Assembly: GCF_030463565.1 (NCBI RefSeq)
Contig: NC_134651.1
Coordinates: forward strand, 11,792,734 to 11,856,733
Source: Pelecanus crispus
Lineage: Eukaryota; Chordata; Aves; Pelecaniformes; Pelecanidae
Length of the DNA: 64,000 nt
Reading direction: 5' to 3'
The position numbers were made by a program, and so were the translations under genes. Below the pieces are notes generated by a model. It saw nothing but the letters and a program-made list of their open reading frames with translations, did not search any database and had not been told where the DNA came from. This document shows, piece by piece, positions 1-10,500 of the stretch. Position 1 is the first letter of the stretch; each line of letters opens with the position of its first letter.

Positions 1-2039
1 TGGGAAGCCAAAGTGTTCGCATGCATAATCCTTGAAGGAACAGTGGCCACTGCTGCAGCCATTGGTGGGGTGCTGATGGTGCTTCAAGAAACTGAGCTGG
101 GTTCTGTCTTAGTCATAAACACAACTGATGGCTGAAAATAATTAACCAGAAACTGATGTGTGATAGTAAGGATGTCACTCTTTGGAAACTTACTTCAATT
201 CTGCTTTGTGTTGGCTGAATATCAGCGATGGGGGCTACAGGGAGTCCTGCCCTTCTTTGTGCTTTGTCGGTCACAGAAGTAGTAAAGATAATCACCTAAA
301 GATCAATGGGCAACTTTGACTTTATTTTTGTCCATCAGTCCATTTATGATCCCAAGGCATCAGGGTGTCTATTTAATCTGTGATGTATTTGAGTTTCTTG
401 CAACAGAAATTATTCCAGTTGGGAAGGGAATTTGATGTCCCATCTGTTATGTCTATGTATATTTAAGAAGTTTATTTTTTAAGTCAAGCTTTTAAATAAC
501 CATCAATCACTTTCGTAGAACACTAAATGAAAACCAAAGAAAGAATGATCTCTTATGCTGGATAACAGAAATCTCATTGTTAGATAGTAGAATATGTGCA
601 AATACCCAGAGGAGAACAGAATTTTAAATGCAGGAAAGAGGTGAAGATAAGAAAAAATTGCTCAATTTGTAGCTCTCAGACAATAAGGTATACTTAATTT
701 TGTGTTAGTGCATCTTTATTATCACCTAATGTAATTAAGGTTATGAAAGCACTGACTCACCTAAATAATTTTATTTATCTAAATATAATACCTTGCACTA
801 ACTTTGGGAAAGCAGGGTGTGTGCAGAATGATCCTTCCTGGGCTGCTTGAGTCATACATTGCATCTAGACTCTCATAATGAACTGACATCAGTATATCTG
901 TCCTCATTTAATCGGTGGCTTCTTTTTGAACCCATTTATACTTTTGCCTGTGTTGACACACAATGACAATGTTATGCAGTTCCATTATGTACCATAAGGA
1001 AAATTCTGGCCTTTTGCCTAATCACTGAATCCTTGTTCTCTGAACTACTGGAGCAGAGATGCATATTTATACTATGCAGTGACTGATCACTTCCAACTAT
1101 ACTGGATCCTGACGTAGTCGTGCCTGATTTTGCAAGCCAAGTTCTTCATAGAAGGAAATTTACTTAAAAATATTTCTGGATATACATTTTAAATTCTGTA
1201 TGGTGCTTACATCTCTGTTGTCAGCGTCTACGTAACATAGTTTTGTGCAGGACTGCTGGCAGTCACTGAGCAGGCTCGATGTGCATAAGCACAAACTGGT
1301 CAATGCACAATGGGCTTCCCTGCATCTTAGTGTTGCTTCAGAGTGCCTGGAAAAAGACAGGATCATCTGGTAAAAATCTAAGGCATTTGTATTATGTGTA
1401 TACTGCCTCTCTCGATGTTTACAAAACAATTTTTATACTTTTGTTAATGCTCCCAACACTCCTGTGCAATAAGTAATTTAAATCATGCTATTTTTGATCA
1501 AAAGGCAGGTGCCAAGAAGCAGATCCAGTTTTTTTTTTTTTTAAAGGTATTTGGACATTGTTCTAGTTGGCATTGCTTCACTTAACAGACATCCTGTATA
1601 AGAACCGTTTCCTTTTAATAGGAATTAGGCTTTTAAGGCCCAGATTCACCTGGCTTAAATTCCAGAGAGCTGTGAGCTTAGTGGTTCTAACTGGCTGTAG
1701 GTACCCGAGGGACCTAGTCAAAAGAAAACACAAAGATAAATCACTTATCTCTTGCATCAGAGTGTTAGTAAGGCAACTGTTAGAGTTTTAAATTTTTGAG
1801 CAACAAATGTCTTTTCTTAATCTACAATCAAATAACTTCAGACCCAGAAGTAGAGCTCTCATATGTTTAAGCTGTTGGAACACCCTGCTACTTTTATTTT
1901 CTTTATAAAGCTTACTTACATTTTTACATGAATTTTGTTGCTGTCCTTGTAGTTGTAAATGGGAAATGTCTTTGAAAATGGAATTAGTGAAAATACTTGA
2001 TATAGTTTTCCACCTGCAATCGTGAATGTTTCTCCGCAG
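1..2039. other. Non-coding sequence left of CYP2 copy 1 exon 7 (probably intron 6)
   Basis: This AT-rich stretch lies directly upstream of exon 7 of the first CYP2 copy. I looked for an exon 6 (I-helix exon) like the one in the intact copy and did not find one. If copy 1 is a normal gene, its intron 6 is therefore longer than 2.04 kb, against 1.73 kb in copy 2. No repeat or RNA gene was recognised. The intron assignment is inference from the neighbouring exon. Confidence 0.5.
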
Positions 2040-2227
2040 AGAAAGTGCAGAAGGAGCTGGATGCCGTTCTGGGTCCTTCCCAGTTAATCTGCTATGAGGA
2101 TCGGAGAGAACTGCCCTACACAAATGCTGTGGTTCATGAGGTTCAGCGCTTCAGCAATATTATCTCAGTTGGCCTGCCCAGAGTGTGCGTGAGGAACACT
2201 ACGTTGCTCGGCTTTCCCCTCAAAAAG
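2040..2227 (+). CDS. CYP2 copy 1 exon 7 (K-helix exon)
   Basis: Begins after tctccgcag and ends before a gtacag donor; 188 bp, split codons as in copy 2. It encodes the J/K-helix region with [15 protein letters not shown], so the ExxR salt-bridge residues are present. About 88 percent identical to copy 2 exon 7 by eye. Confidence 0.88.
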
Positions 2228-4054
2228 GTACAGACACAGTTTCTCGTTTGCTACAGACCTTTCCTGCATCAGTAGAGCAAGGCATGAATTAAAATATATT
2301 TGTGCCAGCTTCTTCTCAACAGCAATGGGGTTGGATACCTCTGGGTCACAGCCTGAATGGGAACAGGGACAAGAAACCATCTGCCAGGCTGAGTTGAGTG
2401 ACGCAGCTTGTGGGAGAGGGTTATCAGTAGTGAAAGATGCCCCTGGATGGAAGAGGGGATTTTAGCAAGTGTTTCTACAAACCAATGAAGGCAAAACCTT
2501 AGAGATTGATACTGAAGAATACTATGATTGATTTGTGCTGATAAGGCATTGGAAAGGTATCTGACCGAATTTTTGCCTGCAGAAAGCCTGTTAAAGGTCC
2601 AGGGAAAAGCATGAAGGTTTGCAACTAGCTTTCATCAAAGAGACTAAATCACAGAAACTTCTAATGTTAGAAGTGAAAATGAGTTTAGTACAAATAAAGT
2701 TGTTTGTTTCTAGTGACACGACCACTTCCATGGTCAGACTTGGACTGACATTCTGAAACAAAGAGACTTCATGTTCCTCACAGTTCATACTGGGGAAGTG
2801 AACCTACCAGTGTACAACACTGAATCATAGAATCATAGAATGCTTTGGGTTGGAAGGGACCTTGAGAGATCATCGAGCCCAACCCCCCCTGCAGTAAGCA
2901 GGGATTGAACCTGTGACCTTGGTGTTATTAGCACCATGCTCTAACCAACTGAGAACTCTGAAAGTAAACTAACACTGGTCTCACCTAGCCGGTTCTGACT
3001 GCTGGGGGAGGATTGACAGCCAGAACTGAGTTAATGTTTTTCTCCTTTCAGGGCACCATAGTTTTTCCAAATATTGCTTCATCTTTGTATGACCCAGGGC
3101 AGTGGGAAACACCTCGACAGTTCAACCCTGGTCACTTCTTGGATAAGGATGGAAACTTTGCGAGCCAAGAAGCCTTTTTACCATTCTCAATAGGTCAGTG
3201 GACTGACAGCACGAACATTAATCGTTTGGATTAGGATGGTAGAATTAATATATCTATTAAAAACCTATTGGTCATTTATTTTAAACCTGTTTGTGGAAAA
3301 CAGTGTTAAAATCAACAAGATTATTTTCAGTAACATTTCCCAATCCAACTATAAACATTTGTTCTACTGAACAAATAATAACATGGAAAATCAGAGATGT
3401 CCTGACAAATGTATACATCTAACTTGCCCTATTTTTGGAAGGAAATTCTTTGCTAATGATTATGGTTATTGATTTGGGGCATACATTTCAACACCAGGCA
3501 TCATCTGGAAAGTACTTGCAAGCAGCTGTGCTGATTCTTCATGCACACAAAACTGGATCACCACATCTCCCAGGAAGAGCAAGTCCTTATTCTTCATTTA
3601 CATGATTGAACGAATTCCTTTAAAGTGTCAAATGAAGATGAGGTTTTTGAGGTAACTGAAGTGAAACTCAGAGCAGAAGGGATGCACAGTTATCTATAGC
3701 TGCAGATAGGATTCTTTAAAGGAAGAATTACATGAAGTTTTGTGTCATTGATTGCATTAAGGCCTAAAGAAATTATGGACTCAGCAAGAATACCTTTGCT
3801 TTGTGTGAGAATGAATACGATTGCTTTTGAGGTCAGGGTAATTTAGTCACTGTCCTTCCCCTCTTCCTTCTGCAGGGCACCGTGTGTGTTTGGGGGAGCA
3901 TCTAGCAAGGACCGAGCTCTTTATTTTCTTTGCCAACCTGCTGCGGGCATTCACCTTCCGCTTCCCTGAGGGTGTGACGAAGGTCAACACAGAGCCCATG
4001 TGTGGGGGTACGCTGCAGCCCCACCCATACAGAGTTTGTGCCATTCCACGCTAG
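2040..4054 (+). CDS. Cytochrome P450 family 2 gene, copy 1 (3' part: exons 7-9)
   Basis: Coding segments are 2040-2227, 3052-3193 and 3876-4054, joined by GT-AG introns. Their lengths of 188, 142 and 179 bp equal the last three coding exons of the intact copy at 22.5-34.9 kb. The translation contains the K-helix ExxR (HEVQR), the aromatic/PxxF region (PRQFNPGHF) and the haem loop [11 protein letters not shown] with the thiolate cysteine, and ends in a TAG stop at 4052-4054. The product would be the C-terminal third of an ER-anchored mono-oxygenase. No frameshift or stop is present, so this end looks functional, but exons 1-6 are outside the window or missing and a 3' relic cannot be excluded. 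The subfamily is not certain: CYP2J-like and CYP2AB-like are both possible. The sequence is very close to copy 2. Confidence 0.85.
2823..2970 (-). mobile_element. tRNA-Ile-derived SINE with CR1 tail (TguSINE-type)
   Basis: Read on the - strand, the right half matches a tRNA-Ile(AAU): CTCAGTTGGTTAGAGC D-arm (A box), a GTGCTAATAAC anticodon arm and GGTTCAATCC (B box). The left half is a CR1 3' end, with TTGGGCTCGATGATCTC, CTTCCAACCC and a terminal ATTCTATGATTCTATGATT repeat. This tRNA-Ile head plus CR1 tail is the architecture described for TguSINE elements of zebra finch. AACACTG occurs at 2816-2822 and 2971-2977 and is a plausible 7-bp target duplication. The element sits antisense in intron 7 of CYP2 copy 1. 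The extra bases beyond the tRNA 5' end (about 2960-2970) are uncertain. Confidence 0.82.
3052..3193 (+). CDS. CYP2 copy 1 exon 8
   Basis: Begins after ctcctttcag and ends before gtcagt; 142 bp. It encodes the beta-strand and meander region with [16 protein letters not shown] and stops just inside the haem-binding loop (PFSI, then a split Gly codon). Confidence 0.88.
3876..4054 (+). CDS. CYP2 copy 1 exon 9 (haem-ligand exon, stop)
   Basis: 179 bp from the tgcag acceptor to TAG. It completes the haem loop GHRVCLGEH with the proximal cysteine, then the L-helix and the C-terminal strand, ending [10 protein letters not shown]. This exon and the 29 intron bases before it are nearly the same as in copy 2 (see findings). 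Confidence 0.9.
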
Positions 4055-4235
4055 GGTGGACATGTGCAGTGTGTCACAGACCATCTATTAAGTAATCTTA
4101 TTTACTTTGGTGAATGTATGTCTTGAGACCATACAATGTTTTTTGTCTTGGATATGAATTTCTGCTCTAAAAGCCACCTTTTGTCTACAGCAGGTAATTT
4201 TGTGCAGGCCCTCTTACCTGCTCTTGAAGGTGATC

Positions 4236-4273
4236 TTTTTTTTTTTTTTTTTTTGGGGGGGGGGGGTGGGTGG
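4236..4273 (+). repeat. T19-G12 homopolymer junction
   Basis: Nineteen T (4236-4254) run directly into twelve G (4255-4266), then tgggtgg. The G-rich part could form a G-quadruplex in RNA or DNA. It may also be an assembly-error hotspot. Confidence 0.9.
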
Positions 4274-4542
4274 TGTAAAAGTTCTTTTGATCTGGAGCAC
4301 ACCATTATTCTCAGCCATAAAGGCATCATGCAGTTGCTGTCTGGCCTGGCAGGTTTAAATCTGGTACGCTGGTAAGCAAATGATAACATTGACTGGTAGG
4401 CTTCAAAAATTAATTAATTGTCTCTGAGTTGTCCTGTTTTCAAAAGCAATGGAGTTTGGAAAAACATACCTGGAAGATTCTGCCTCTTTACATTACTGTC
4501 ATCACTCGTAACATTTCAGTCAACTTTTTGTTGATGGTCACT

Positions 4543-4548
4543 AATAAA
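4543..4548 (+). terminator. Candidate polyadenylation signal, CYP2 copy 1
   Basis: AATAAA about 490 bp after the stop codon, followed within 40 bp by the U-rich tggttttattt, a typical signal plus downstream-element arrangement. The site is predicted by motif only. Confidence 0.5.
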
Positions 4549-7500
4549 AGACATGAAGGAAAAATTAGCAACTGGTTTTATTTATGGATGACTTACAGTT
4601 CATTAAGAATTTCTAGATTTGATGCAACAGAACATGTATAAGGCAACTTTATCTGCCAGAGGATAATTGGTTTGAGTCCAGCAGAGAAAAGGTGTGGGCT
4701 GAAACTTGGTGAAGGGTGAAGATACAGAGACAGGATTTCTTTTAGGGCAGATACTTTTAATATTTTAAAATTCTGCCAAGCTAATTTTTGGAAAGTCCTT
4801 TCTAACAGAGCAACTGTTTACTCCTGTGGTTGACTCCTGTCAGGATCAGCACTGGGTGGTCGCTACAACAGGTGCAAGGAGTTCCTCCAAGGCGCAGTTT
4901 GGGTGAGGAGCCTCCTGGAATTAGAGCTGATGGTAAATTGAAAAATATACGTGGAAAACACCAGAAATACTTTTTAATCACCTCAGAAGTTCAGCAGTAT
5001 ACCTGAAGCTACAAGGGCTTGTCATATATACAAAATACTGGTCAAATTCAGTGAAAGAGTCTATAATAGCAGAAAAGGAAAGAAATCACTCCTGTGGTGG
5101 GTATAAATTTATTTATATTGTCTGGAAAAGACTTTTAAAGTGTAAGTGAACTTGTCCTTCATTAATATTCCTATTTCTGTGAGAGGATAGGACAGCTAAG
5201 CAGACAATCAACTGTTAAATCAGTTATCACTAGATGTCAACTGCTGTGTGACTGAGATTAGTTTAGGCACTTTACCATGAATCACAAATTTAGACCTGTC
5301 TCATTATTTCTAATTCAACAGCTGATGGAAGCCAGCATCAAAATAGTAAGCACTTGATATTTAGCTGTTATTAAATTAAATGGCAGAATAGCACTAGTGA
5401 AATATGGTAGATCACATCCTGACATTTTATTTGACAGAAAGCTGTGTGCCCTGTTAAAAACTGATGTCAAAGTCTCTGTGGATTTGCATGTGTGCACGGA
5501 TAGATAAGGCAAAGCAGCAAACGCTGTGATTTGGGGATGTTGGGGCTGTCATTGCATCTTAAAAATGAAGCTGGAAACGTCAGTAGCATTACAAGCATTA
5601 ACATCATTGCTATGTGATGCTGTCACTCCTGATGGCCACATGCTTCCCCCAGTATCCTTCCAAAAGGGAAGCTCATAAATAAGCCTGAGATGGAAGCTTG
5701 CCCAGGAAGGCCCATATGCAGCCGGAGCAAGATGAGTTGCCTGAAGCAAAAACAATGGACATAACTACCACTTGTCCGGATGCTCACGAGGAGACACGCA
5801 GGGTACTTCACAGGAAAACTAGACATCGTACGTGGGTAGGTTATTCGCGCATGTTGTGCTAATGTCTGTCCGTGACAGGAGCTGCTCCTTGGTGGTTTTT
5901 AATCCATTGTGCACAGATGCCCGGGAGAGGAGAGCCCAGCTTATGAGGTGTGGCAGCAGGACATCAGCGGGAGGCTCACATCAGGGAGATGGGAGAGGTA
6001 TGCTTTTCAGTCTTTGCATTTCCATTCTTGCCTGACCTATTTTAAAAGCGATTCACTTTAGCTCATGTTCTAATAAAGCTTGGTCTCTCTGAGCTTTTAA
6101 AAGCCTTTTAAAGCCTGGCTGATGTTGCCACAGAAGGCAAACAAAGCTGAGAGCAGCTTTGAGAGGAGCCCAGCTGCCACTCCCATGTTCCATGCCAACT
6201 CTCTCAGCCTTGGCTGCATGGTGCCTCCTCCATCAGGCTGCCGAGCCACATCACTCCAGGGCTGCTGGTCTTAAGGGGTGTCTGGGAGACCTCCACCATA
6301 TCCTTCATTCCTCTCTCTTCTCTTATTTATTGCTTCTACATTATTTCTTAAGGCTTGCTCAGGCTCCATTTTCAGGACAGATGAGAAGGATTGACACCCT
6401 TTCTGTCCTCTGTATCATGGGTGCTACCCAGCCTGCTAGTGTCAGTGCACAGCTCTCTTGCACCCACATTGTCACCTTTCTCTGTGATGGCTGAGGTTAG
6501 TTGCTTTTAGCCTGTAAAGCTGAACGTACTTTGGTGCCTGATTTCTTGGCATGGGGCCTCATTTAAAGGACTACTGTTCTCCTGAATTGTCACATCAGTG
6601 TGTAGGTCAGTCTCTGTCTTGCACCTTTTAGATCACGCTTCAAAATTTAAATCCTTGTAGACAGAACATTGAAGAATGATTGGGAGCTGGCCTGGGCGAC
6701 CAGTCAAGGAGGATAGACTTGCAGGGAAGGGGACTGACTGACTTGGTTAGGCCACACTGTATTTTCCTGGAAACAAGCTGGAAGTTCAGGTTTTTTTACA
6801 AACATGGGAAGATGGTTAGGATTTAGCATAGTGGTTTTATCAGATATGGAACTCTGCTTTGTCCTTCTTCATCACCCTGTCCTCCCCTTGTTGCTGAGCT
6901 CTTCCCCTGTGACTCCCCAGAGTAGCACCATGCAACTGTTCAACTGTACAGTGGAAGATCTGGCTATAAAGGAAAATATAGAAAATGTAGAGAGGCAAAG
7001 TTGAAGATTTTGGGTTCATGTAGCTCTTGGAGAGGCTCAGAACCTTACGATACCGCTGTGCTCATCTGTCTCCCTTTACACTGAATTCTGCAAGGACACT
7101 CCAAACACAGAGGGCTTGTCTGGTGAAGGTGGCTTCACAACTCTTTGTCTCTGGAGTAGCTCATGTCAGCAGGTATGAGAGGTAATTTTTTTATGTATAT
7201 AATTGAGGCCAAAATATAAAAAGAAAAGAGAAAAAATTTAATTATGTCTTTGCTCTAAAGGCATTTGGAGAGAGAAAGCTATAATAATTATATACATATC
7301 TATAAATGACAATTAAAACAACACATGTACGTCAATTTGGTTTTTTCCAAAATCAGGTGGAAATAAAAGGTTTTCTGTCAGAGTTTTAACTTTGTTAAAA
7401 TACAGTTTTCCTGAAGTTAACATGTAAAATGTTTTCATGTTCACAGATCTTTACTCAACAGAGAAGAAAACATTTTCTCAGAGGTAAGAGGTTAAGAAAA

Positions 7501-10500
7501 GTAGATTACTGCTTAGTGCAGAGATATTTTAAAATATACCTTGGCCTAGCAGTCCTTTTTTTACCTGGTGATAATAAAAAAGAAGAATCCTAAGGAAAGG
7601 AGAAAGGTAAGAAAAACAAAACAGTTCCAGGAAGAGAGCCTTAGAGTTTGTGAGAATTTAAATTTTTCCAGTATCAGCTACAAGACAGATAAAGCAGCAA
7701 GGAGCTGTGAAGACTGAGCAAATCTTTAGTGGCTCAAATGATTTCTCTTCTAGCTGTTTGCTTTCTGAACTTACAATGGACCAGTATCAGCTTCCTTATG
7801 TATCAACTACAAAATGTGATCATAAATGTCATGATTTGGGAGTGTGGGAAACTGTGACTGGAGTGGAACAGGAGGAGTACATAAAATATATCACTTTAGT
7901 GGGAAGAGAGAGCACACTGAAAAAAAAAAAAGTTCAAGCATTTATATCAAATGTTGTGCTGAGTAGAAGGCAGAGGGGTTGCACAGCTGTATTTGGACAT
8001 TAGGATGGACATTCAGCACCAAGACTTTTGAACTGGCTGTAAATAACCTTGCTCAGGGAGCAGAAGCAGGCCAAGCCAGCTGTGCAGGAGCTTGCCCTGG
8101 TTTTCAGTGGAGCAATTAGCCCAGGCAGGATTTTGCCTTTCTGTAGTGAGCTTCTTCCTGATGTCGAAGCGAACTCTTGCAAAGCCAGCATAGATATTTC
8201 TACTCTGCACTGTGCTGCACCTGCAGGAAAAAAGTGGACCTTTCCCACCTGTGAGAAGTATTCCCCTTTAACAGGGAGAGAAATGTGGCTCCTATAAAAG
8301 AATAAGAGAAGGGCAAGAAATAGAGTGGAGTTATTTAATACATATTCCCACGTTAGCAAAGACACAGTTCTTGCCCTTGTTTCTTGAGCCTTAACAAACA
8401 TATTCCCGTGTCTGCACAATGTCAGAAGCACAACCTAAAGTGAATGCTTCTGCACTGTCTCATTCCTTGAAGACTTTGCCAGTGACTACTGAGATGAGAT
8501 GAAAATTTCAACATCTAGAACTTCTAGATGTGTTACCTGGCAGGTTTGCTCCGTGTATCCTTAAAGTTTATACCCAAAGCAAATATAAGTAATAAAGAAT
8601 AAAAATTATGTATTTCAGTAGTATAATGAAGACCAAGGAAAGTGCTGCTCTCTTAAAACTGCAGTACATCAGGGAGGCTCTCTGGCAGATGGACAATTTA
8701 ATGCCTTTTTTGGCTTTGGTTGTCAGTGAAAATGGCAATGGTGATCCAGAGGCCAATACATTTAACACCACTGATGTTCGTGGAAGATTTATGTCTAGAT
8801 TAGGAAGAAGAGGTTAGAAAATAACTAGATAAATGTGATGTTTCAAATTGGCTGGGCTGATTCATCCCAGGGCACTTAGGGAACAGTATCAACCTCAGAG
8901 CTATTAGCAGTTTTCTGTGAGAACCTGTGGAGGATGGGAGAAGGTCAAACATTTGCTTGTCTTCAGAAGGTAAGAGAAGGTGCAGTGTTATAAATCAGTC
9001 AGCCTGATTGCACTTCTCAGAATATCCTGGAAAAATAATAAAATTATAAGCACTGGGAAGAAAACAGAAAGAGTCAGTACTCCCCAAATAATGTCAAAGT
9101 TACTTAGTTTTGCTTGATGGCTTAGCTAGAGGTCTGTTTTCAGGAGAGAAGCCATTAATGTAATTTACTGCTTTTTAATGTGGCTTTGACACAATCTCAG
9201 AAACTCCAGGGAATTGTGGGGTATCTGAAGCTTCGGAAAACTTAATGGAAAACTCAGGAAATATGTATGAATAGTACCATGTCAAACTGGAAAGATACAC
9301 TGAATGGGATTCTGTCCTGCATCTAGTACTATTCAATATTTAATCAAGGACCTTGATAGTTGGTATAAACACCAAGCCTGGGTAAGGTCTAATTTCTTGA
9401 TGCTATCAGATCCCAACCTGATGCCTGCAGCAAGGTGAGAAACAGGTATTTCCAAACTTCTTGTGGTTCACAGAAACTTAAAGGCAGGACCATTTTATTT
9501 GGATTTATTGCCTTTGTGAAAGCATGAAGGCTGTCATAACATGGATACTTCTCCTTATCAGTTTTAATGTCAGATAGCTGGAGAGGTGAGGATGACCCTC
9601 TTCCAACATCTCTCATTGTTCTCTCCTTCCTTTCGTCCTGGAGTGACAGTTTTCTCTGGGGAGTTTCTCTGGGATTTTTTTTCTTGATCATTATCGTTCC
9701 CACAGAGCAGTAAATTGCAGCAGGGAAATACATTTTAGTTTTGCAGTGACTCAAAATGCCTTTAAAAGCCGGAGTATTCAAATTCAGGTTTGATATCCTG
9801 AGCTAAAACATTTTCTTTAGATTTTCTTGAATAAAAGATTTAGTGGGAAAAATAGAAAGTTTTCATTAAGAAATTTCTGAGCGCAGTTATTTGAAACAGT
9901 ATTTATCCACTGAGATCATTGGCCTAAAAAAATCCCAATGGCCTGGATTAATTTGAAATAATATTTCAGCTGAGTTTGGCATATCTTTTTTCTTAGTGAA
10001 AAGCTTATGAACTTGTCCTAATATCTGCAAAGAAATCTCAGCCTGTGGTATTTTTAGCCAACACTCCAGGAACTATTTATTTACTGTCCTGCAGTGTGAG
10101 ATTCTGATGTTAAAGGAATAACAATAATAAAATTGCAGACCTTTCCCTGCATAGTTTATGAGATACAGCAGATGAGACAGGGGACGAGCTAATAATGCGA
10201 GTATATTCTGGGGTCAGCTGGTGATAAGATGATATTCTATCAGGAATGCATTTTAAGGAGCATTACAGAGAAAATGAAACGTTTTGGGCTGTTTTGTATG
10301 ATATTCTTTTTGAAATAACTTTTTTGAAAGCTATAAAAATGTTTATTTGTTTATTCCAATGATGCAGTCACATGAGCATAGGCTCTGCCTTGTAAATTCA
10401 CCTTGGATTGACAGCTGTAAGCTATAGATTACTCTAGTTTGTCATATAAGGCAGGCAGCTTCCCTTAGCCTGCTTTTGAGTAGTTTTAGGCTGGGACAAA

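Larger units (their letters stand above)
4055..4548 (+). other. Probable 3' UTR of CYP2 copy 1
   Basis: Follows the TAG stop and runs to the first canonical AATAAA. The first bases after the stop share tgtcacagacc with the 3' flank of copy 2, then diverge. It includes the T19/G12 homopolymer junction. UTR status is inferred, since there is no transcript evidence. Confidence 0.5.

Noticed and set aside
2888-2970. A free-standing tRNA-Ile gene on the - strand
   Set aside because: The tRNA-like part lacks a proper acceptor stem and is fused to a CR1 tail with possible target duplications, so it is a SINE head and not a tRNA gene.
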